Positions 62,088 to 64,000 of a stretch of DNA of 64,000 nt are shown piece after piece. How positions within the stretch are numbered: position 1 is the first letter of the stretch; the number at the start of each line of letters is the position of its first letter. Source of the stretch: Cylindrobasidium torrendii FP15055 ss-10 (Eukaryota > Basidiomycota > Agaricomycetes > Agaricales > Physalacriaceae); the NCBI GenBank assembly GCA_000934385.1, contig KN880479.1, forward strand, positions 1-64,000. Reading direction: 5' to 3'. Made by a program: the position numbers and the translations under genes. The notes below the pieces were generated by a model. That model searched no databases. It was not told where the DNA came from and saw only the letters and a program-made list of their open reading frames with translations.

Positions 62088-64000
62088 ATGTTGATTCCGG
62101 AACCGAGCATGAAGCTGACTGCACTGTCCAGCGACAACCAGAGGAACATGGAAATGGAATCTCTCCGGCGCGAAATCACCCATGTAATAGCACAAACCGC
62201 GAATGGATGCATACGAGAACTCAATCTTGACCCCAATGTACGTTGCCCGACGCCTCCCTAGGATTTACGCTCATCTGTCCTTTACAGGCTGCCCCGGCTC
62301 TTGCTCAGCTCCAGGCACACGCAAACTCCCTCGAGAACGCGCTTTTTCAGTCGCGTCAACTGTATAGCAACTTATACCACGAGTTCCAGTGCGCCAAAGC
62401 AGACATCGAACAACTCAGGTAATTGAACAACAGCGAACCCCTTCGTTGACTTACACTCTGTCAGGACAAAGAATCTCGCTCTTCAAATGGAGGTCAAGGC
62501 CAAATCAGAGTACCACGCCATAATCGAAAATCGCCTCCGCGGCTCGCCCGCGCAATTCCAGGAACTAAGCGCAGAGTTGCACCAACGCGTTGTGAATCTC
62601 ACAGCTGCCGAAGGAGCAAGAGACCGCTACAAGCATCAGAGGGATATGCTACGCCAACAGCTCAAAACTATCTCACTGGGGCAAAACGGTGAGGATTGTT
62701 TAGCTGACCATCTCCCATGCCACTGCTAAAGTAATCCTTACAGGACACGCTCCAAACGGTGCAGGGGTGAGCAAGCGAGCTTTTTTTCGTGCCCCAACGC
62801 TCAATACGATAATTCTAGCCATTTCGTCCTTTGCTTCAACCTCCTCAGCAGCAGCAACAACAACACCTTCTACAACATCTTCAACAACAACAACAACATC
62901 TCCAACAACAGCATATCCAACAACAACAGCATCCCCAACAGCGCAATCAGCAGCAGCATCCACAGGGTGCAATGCCAGCACCCCAGCGTCCCGCCCTTGT
63001 TATTCCTGCCCAGCCCATGCAAGGCAGGCAGACCTTCTTGACACCGGCGCAGGAAATGAGCCACCAGCAATCATTCACACCGACATCTGGCCAGCCATTG
63101 AATTTGGGAAGTTCCCAAGGTCGTGCATCGCAGAGCGTCCCACAATCACCGGTTGGCAGGTTATTTCCGCAACAACTTCAGGACCAACAACAAGGAGTGC
63201 GACGTGCTTCGGATGGCTTCCGTCCGCCTCTCCCGCCCCTTTACGCTTCGAACGCCTTTGCAATGCCTCCCCGTCCTGTTTCTCAGGGTCAAGCGCAACA
63301 GGCTCAGTCCACGAGCCAATCGCCCTTGCAACAAATACAGGCCAACCACGCTCCCCGACCCGAAAACGACCGAAACCAGCGCAGAGCTTCGGCGCAGCAA
63401 GTAAGGCGACCAAGTGGAGATTCGCCTATGGTAACAGTCTCCCAACAATCCTCGGCGGCCATGCCCGTATCTCAGACTGCAATGCGTGCGCCGCCAGCGC
63501 CGCCCACCCAACAGCAACCACCACAAATCAAACTTGCATCCTCCAGTCCTCCTGCCCAGAGAGAGGCAGAAAGTGTGAAACCGCGCCCGACGCCCGGGCC
63601 CAGCGGGGAAGGATCTGTACCTACAGAGGCGACCAGTGTCAAGCGGGAACGCGAACCAGAAACGCCGGGCAAAGATGAACCTGACGCGAAACGGGTCAAG
63701 CTCGAGGAATCCAATTCGCATGAAATGTCGGCCGCAATGGAGGCAATGCCGGACGAGGACGACGAAATCATTGAAGTTGATAGTGAAGGATTTCGGACGA
63801 TCTGGAGTTGCATACCGATTTGTCTGGATAAAACTGAAGGTCCCGTCGTGTGCAAACTTTGCAGGTATGGCGCATATAATTGGTTTAATCTCGTTACTAA
63901 ACATGTTGTGACAGTATGCGACAACGCAAGGACCCTTCGGTGAATGTCGTTCTTGCCCCAGAGTGGAATGAATCCTGTAAACCCGATATCGAGTTGCACT
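62088..64000 (+). CDS. Coiled-coil polyglutamine protein, cut by the right edge
   Basis: Six exons are visible (62088-62237, 62288-62418, 62465-62688, 62744-62766, 62849-63864, 63914 to the edge). The first 160 residues form a coiled coil (MEMESLRREITHVIAQTANG, then EVKAKSEYHAIIENRLRGSP). A glutamine/histidine-rich tract follows, then a long Pro/Ser/Gln-rich region with a basic patch (KRERE then AKRVKLEE). An acidic segment (PDEDDEIIEVDSEGF) leads to a cysteine cluster (WSCIP, CLD, VVCKLC) before the window ends. Low complexity, nuclear-type signals and the zinc-like cysteines suggest a nuclear regulator, but I do not recognise the family. The 3' end is outside the window, so the C-terminus is missing here. 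Confidence 0.7.
62849..62970 (+). repeat. CAG/CAA repeat coding for polyglutamine
   Basis: A trinucleotide-like run of CAG and CAA codons broken by CAT and CTT, encoding QQQQQHLLQHLQ then QQHLQQQHIQQQQHPQQ. It starts exactly at the exon after a CCTCAG acceptor. Mixed CAG/CAA codons suggest a protein-level tract and not a pure microsatellite. Confidence 0.8.

Noticed and set aside
62700..62981. Minus-strand frame rich in Val/Ala opposite the polyglutamine tract
   Set aside because: It is the reverse reading of the CAG/CAA run and carries no independent evidence.

Overview
This window is nuclear DNA of a filamentous basidiomycete, most likely an Agaricomycete. Nearly every gene is cut by several introns of about 45-55 bases with GT-AG (sometimes GC-AG) ends. 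The protein set is typical of that class: INO80 subunit F, a velvet factor, GH17, complex I subunits and an ABCC transporter. I rebuilt the gene models by hand from the six frames and checked that every exon set keeps phase. There is no rRNA, convincing tRNA, CRISPR array, intact transposon or prokaryotic-style operon.

Layout, left to right: a CASTOR/GATS-like ACT-domain protein (790-2199, +); glycogen branching enzyme (2785-5268, +); two unrecognised proteins (5711-6953, - and 7596-9279, +); a secreted CAP/PR-1 protein (9772-10423, -); prefoldin subunit 2 (10844-11354, -), head to head with complex I TYKY/NDUFS8 (11491-12412, +); an unrecognised protein (12892-13808, +); INO80 subunit F (14312-15845, -), head to head with complex I NDUFA13/GRIM-19 (to 16923, +); an HMG-box regulator (17806-19489, +); a gene-poor stretch with one doubtful membrane reading frame (19490-22210); a GNAT acetyltransferase (22211-22970, -); a long PPR protein (23263-26712, +); an ArfGAP (26865-28170, +); a velvet factor (28787-29821, +); VAC14 (29915-33033, -), head to head with RIB7 (33111-33922, +); a Qc-SNARE (33940-34703, -); a tyrosine-phosphatase-like protein (35044-36179, +); MLH3 (37296-40603, -); a DUF202 protein (40749-41269, -); methylcrotonyl-CoA carboxylase beta (41850-44129, -); an unknown N-terminally anchored protein (44356-45394, +); LAS1 (45598-47199, +); an ABCC transporter (47378-53328, +); a broken MFS gene (about 53640-54859); a Vps17-like PX-BAR protein (54953-57131, -); a GH17 glucanase (57353-58851, -); RIB1 (59350-60786, -); a small PPxY membrane protein (61121-61635, +); and a polyglutamine coiled-coil protein that runs off the right edge (62088 onward, +).

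The genes are mostly unrelated housekeeping genes, not a cluster. Functional echoes are two riboflavin enzymes (RIB7, RIB1), two complex I subunits about 5 kb apart, and four endomembrane traffic proteins (ArfGAP, VAC14, Qc-SNARE, Vps17). I found no convincing new multi-gene system. The best leads are an MFS transporter gene split by an inversion with a base-resolved junction, an NDUFA13 start codon that appears to be interrupted by an intron, four GC-AG introns, several very small exons, and a perfect palindrome upstream of the HMG-box gene.
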